A stretch of DNA of 8,812 nt, taken from the NCBI GenBank assembly GCA_015487455.1, contig WFPR01000101.1, positions 1 to 8,812 on the forward strand, read 5' to 3'. Positions 6,768-8,812 of this stretch are shown piece by piece (the first letter of the stretch is position 1; each line of letters opens with the position of its first letter). The notes below the pieces were generated by a model that saw only the letters and a list, made by a program, of their open reading frames with translations, was not told where the DNA came from and did no database searches. Source of the stretch: Candidatus Bipolaricaulota bacterium (GTDB lineage: Bacteria; Bipolaricaulota; Bipolaricaulia; RBG-16-55-9). The position numbers and the translations under genes are program-made.

Positions 6768-7843
6768 CGGCGACGACGGCGGGGACGATGCGGGCCGTGC
6801 GCCTCCACGGGCACGGCGGCCTCGAGGCGCTGCGCTACGAGACGGGCGTCCCCGTGCCCGAGCCGGGGCCGGGCGAGGCGCTCATCCGCGTCAAGGCCTG
6901 CGCGCTCAACTACCTGGACATCTGGGTGCGGCGCGGGCTGCCGGGGCTCCCGCCGAAGCTGCCCCACATCCCCGGCAGCGACGTGGCCGGACTCGTCGAA
7001 AAGCTGGGTCCCGGCCCCGACACCCAAGCGGAAGCCGACGCCCTGGGCGTCGGGGTGGGCCAGCGGGTCGTGATCAACCCGGGGCTGAGCTGCGGGCGGT
7101 GCGAGTGGTGCCGCCGCGGCGAGGACCCTCTGTGCGATCGCTACGGGATCGTAGGGGAGCACGTCGACGGCGGGTACGCGGAGTTCGTCAAGGTGCCGGT
7201 CCGCAACCTGATGCCCATCCCCGAGGGCTTCTCGTTCGAGGAGGCGGCGGCCGCGCCGCTCGTGTTCCTGACGGCCTGGCGCGCGCTGATCTCGAGGGCA
7301 AGGCTGCGGCCGGGCGAGACCGTGCTCGTTCTAGGGGCCTCGGGCGGGGTGGGCACGGCCTGCGTCCAGATCGCCAAGCTCGTCGGCTGTCGCGTCATCG
7401 CGGTCGCGGGCGGCGCCGAGAAGCTCCAACGCTTGAAGGAGCTGGGCGCCGACGAGCTGATCGACCACACAGCTCAAGACTTCAGCAAGGAAGCGTGGCG
7501 GCTCACGGACAAGCGCGGCGTCGACGTCGTCGTGGACAGCGTCGGGGAGGCGACCTGGGAGGGGAGCCTGAGGGCGCTGGCCAAGGACGGCCGCCTGGTG
7601 ACCTTCGGGGCGACGTCGGGGCCGAGGCCGCCCACGAACGTGCCGCTGCTCTTCTGGCGCCAGCTCAGGATCATCGGGAGCACGATGGGCAACCACCGCG
7701 AGTTCACGGAAGTCATGAAGCTCGTGTGGACGAGGAAGCTCAAGCCCGTCGTGTACAAGACGTTCCCGCTCGAGCGGGCGGCGGAGGCGCAGCGCACCCT
7801 GGAGGCCCGTCGGCACGTCGGGAAGATCGTGCTGACGGTTTAG
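6764..7843 (+). CDS. Zinc-lobe MDR oxidoreductase, quinone-reductase/alcohol-dehydrogenase-like
   Basis: This 359-residue medium-chain dehydrogenase/reductase probably uses NADPH or NADH to reduce a quinone or activated carbonyl. The N-terminal GroES-like domain includes RVKACALNYLDIWVRRG (42-58), with Asn49 in the quinone-oxidoreductase style and no catalytic-zinc Cys/His set there. C110, C113, C116 and C124 form an intact structural-zinc lobe. The Rossmann domain has VLGASGGVGTACVQIAKLVGCRVIAV (189-214) and the typical ending HVGKIVLTV. The mix of a structural-zinc lobe with a quinone-oxidoreductase-type active site is found in a known MDR subgroup. The ATG at 6764 overlaps the recR stop (ATGA); the in-frame ATG at 6788, which begins the conserved MRAVRLHGHG, is an alternative. 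Its link to the dnaX-recR cluster is probably only co-transcription. Substrate unknown. Confidence 0.85.
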   Translation: MTATTAGTMRAVRLHGHGGLEALRYETGVPVPEPGPGEALIRVKACALNYLDIWVRRGLPGLPPKLPHIPGSDVAGLVEKLGPGPDTQAEADALGVGVGQRVVINPGLSCGRCEWCRRGEDPLCDRYGIVGEHVDGGYAEFVKVPVRNLMPIPEGFSFEEAAAAPLVFLTAWRALISRARLRPGETVLVLGASGGVGTACVQIAKLVGCRVIAVAGGAEKLQRLKELGADELIDHTAQDFSKEAWRLTDKRGVDVVVDSVGEATWEGSLRALAKDGRLVTFGATSGPRPPTNVPLLFWRQLRIIGSTMGNHREFTEVMKLVWTRKLKPVVYKTFPLERAAEAQRTLEARRHVGKIVLTV

Positions 7844-7847
7844 CAAC

Positions 7848-7863
7848 TTAACAAATTAACAAA
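7848..7863. repeat. Tandem 8-bp repeat in a convergent gap
   Basis: TTAACAAA occurs twice in perfect tandem (7848-7855, 7856-7863), filling the gap between two convergent genes. It is the most AT-rich stretch of the window. Read on the minus strand it is T-rich and directly follows a hairpin at the end of the response regulator gene. Confidence 0.8.
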
Positions 7864-7880
7864 GCTCAAGCGTTCAGCTT
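7848..7880 (-). terminator. Putative terminator of the kinase-regulator operon
   Basis: On the minus strand AAGCT (7880-7876) can pair with AGCTT (7866-7862) around a 9-nt loop spanning the last codons of the regulator gene. The T-rich TTTGTTAA tandem follows immediately. The stem is short and the T-tract is interrupted by G and AA, so it is a weak intrinsic terminator at best. Its position between convergent genes supports a terminating role, possibly for both strands. Confidence 0.45.
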
Positions 7881-8555
7881 GTAGCCGAAGCCCCGCACGG
7901 TGACGATCAGCTCGGGCTTTTCGGGGTTCCTCTCGATCTTGTTGCGCAACAGGTAGATGTACTTCTTGACGTCCTCGGCGCCCGCGTAGGGGCTCTCCGG
8001 CCAGACGTTCTTCAAGATCTCCTCATGGGAGAAGACCCGGCCCGGCTTCGACGCCAAGAACTTTAAAAGCTCGTACTCCTTGGGCGACAGCTCGACGCGC
8101 TTCCCGTAGACCGTGACCTCCTTGGCTTCATCGTCGATGGCGACGGGGCCGACCTCGACGCGCCCCGCTTGCGATTGGGCCTGGGCGTGGGCCTGGGCGC
8201 GGCGCATGACGGCCTCGATGCGGGCCTCGACCTCCCGGAGGTCGAAGGGCTTCGTGATGTAGTCGTCGGCGCCGAGGGAGAGCCCGTGCACCTTGTCCTC
8301 GGTCGCGTCCTTGACGGTCACCAAAATCACGGGGGTGTCGCCCTGGGCGCGGATCGCCTTGAGCACCCTCCAGCCGTCGATCCGGGGCATCATGACGTCC
8401 AGGAGCACCAGATCGGGCTCCTCCGCGAAGAACCTCTCCAGCGCCTCCCGGCCGTCGGCGGCCGGGATCACCGTGTGGCCCTTGGCCGCCAGGAACTTCT
8501 CGAGCAACGCCCGCGACTTGGGGTCGTCCTCCGCGATCAAGATGCGCCAGCTCAT
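7866..8555 (-). CDS. OmpR/PhoB-family response regulator
   Basis: This 229-residue transcription factor is phosphorylated by a partner kinase and binds DNA. The receiver domain (3-120) has the acidic pair Asp10/Asp11, phospho-acceptor Asp53 in LVLLDVMMPRIDG, Thr80 and Lys102 in ADDYITKPF, so the switch residues are all intact. An Ala/Gln-rich linker (AQAHAQAQSQAG, about 124-135) leads to a winged-helix domain. Its motifs are LSPKEYELLKFLASKPGRVFSHEEILKNVW, the recognition helix around AEDVKKYIYLLRNKIERNP, and the wing VRGFGYKLNA at the end. The ATG at 8555 overlaps the kinase stop (ATGA) and is preceded by AAGGAG (8567-8562, minus strand). The genes next to it give no hint of its regulon or signal. 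Confidence 0.95.
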   Translation of the reverse strand: MSWRILIAEDDPKSRALLEKFLAAKGHTVIPAADGREALERFFAEEPDLVLLDVMMPRIDGWRVLKAIRAQGDTPVILVTVKDATEDKVHGLSLGADDYITKPFDLREVEARIEAVMRRAQAHAQAQSQAGRVEVGPVAIDDEAKEVTVYGKRVELSPKEYELLKFLASKPGRVFSHEEILKNVWPESPYAGAEDVKKYIYLLRNKIERNPEKPELIVTVRGFGYKLNA

Positions 8556-8812
8556 GCCGCTCTCCTTGCCTGCCCTGGTTGACCGTCACGCGCCGTCCCA
8601 CGCGGCCGCGTCGGCAGCGCGCGGCCGCGGCCTTCCCTCCTTTCCCCGTTCGAGTTCGCGCCCGCGCCCGTGAGCGTGGGTGTGCTCGTGCTCGCCCGAG
8701 GGGGCTGCGGGATGGAGACGTAGAAGGTGCTCCCCCGGCCGGGCGCGCTCTCGACCCAGACCCGCCCCCCGTGCATCTCGACGTAGCGCTTCACGATCGA
8801 GAGCCCCAGCCC
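8552..8812 (-). CDS. Sensor histidine kinase, C-terminal part only
   Basis: Only the last 86 codons are inside the window; the gene continues beyond 8812. The visible part starts in the G2 box of the ATP-binding domain (GLGLSIVKRYVEMHGGRVWVES) and finishes that domain with GRGSTFYVSIP, the usual end of HisKA/HATPase sensor kinases. A low-complexity tail of about 50 residues follows, rich in Pro/Ser/Thr/Ala and then Arg/Gly (ending in GQARRAA), which most kinases lack. The stop overlaps the regulator start as ATGA, so it is almost certainly the cognate kinase. Sensor domain and signal cannot be seen. Confidence 0.9.
   Translation of the reverse strand, partial: GLGLSIVKRYVEMHGGRVWVESAPGRGSTFYVSIPQPPRASTSTPTLTGAGANSNGERREGRGRALPTRPRGTARDGQPGQARRAA

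Overview
This is an 8.8 kb window of a very GC-rich bacterial genome. Coding is dense, with short gaps, several 4-bp start/stop overlaps (GTGA, ATGA) and strong Shine-Dalgarno (SD) sequences at many, but not all, genes. Sigma-70-like promoters stand out as small AT-rich islands, two of them with exactly 17-bp spacers. A tRNA with an encoded CCA end, gamma/tau, YbaB, RecR and an OmpR-type regulator show it is a bacterium. No gene fixes the phylum, and I would not go beyond a GC-rich, probably uncultured lineage. No mobile element, CRISPR array or phage gene is visible.

Layout. (1) 74-1551, + strand: a two-gene cobalamin cassette, made of a BtuF-like corrinoid/metal-receptor protein without a signal peptide and a PduO-type cob(I)alamin adenosyltransferase overlapping it by GTGA. 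(2) 1684-3395, + strand: a flavoprotein of the sulfide:quinone oxidoreductase family, followed 11 bp later by a DUF1641 protein with a near-perfect SD. (3) 3404-3892, - strand: a PaaI-type hotdog thioesterase that converges on the DUF1641 gene with only 8 bp between stop codons. Its own promoter is placed so that the mRNA should be leaderless. (4) 3974-7843, + strand: a tRNA-Pro(TGG) promoter and gene, then dnaX starting 3 bp after the tRNA CCA end, then ybaB, recR and a zinc-lobe MDR/quinone oxidoreductase gene. (5) 7866-8812, - strand: an OmpR/PhoB response regulator preceded by the 3' end of a sensor histidine kinase that runs off the window. It converges on unit 4 across a 22-bp AT-rich gap.

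How the parts work together. dnaX-ybaB-recR is a widely conserved replication/recombination cluster: clamp-loader subunit, nucleoid-associated protein and RecFOR-pathway protein. Here it appears to be driven in the first place by the tRNA-Pro promoter, so tRNA 3' processing would create a nearly leaderless dnaX message. A TATAAT element at the dnaX stop codon probably gives ybaB-recR extra transcription. The cobalamin pair would handle corrinoid and make adenosylcobalamin. The SQR/DUF1641 pair would pass electrons from sulfide, or a related donor, to the quinone pool.

The most interesting items are the tRNA-Pro/dnaX fusion transcript, the predicted leaderless thioesterase mRNA, the apparently cytosolic BtuF-like protein coupled to the adenosyltransferase, and the SQR-DUF1641 pair. 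I see no clear new defence or mobile system.
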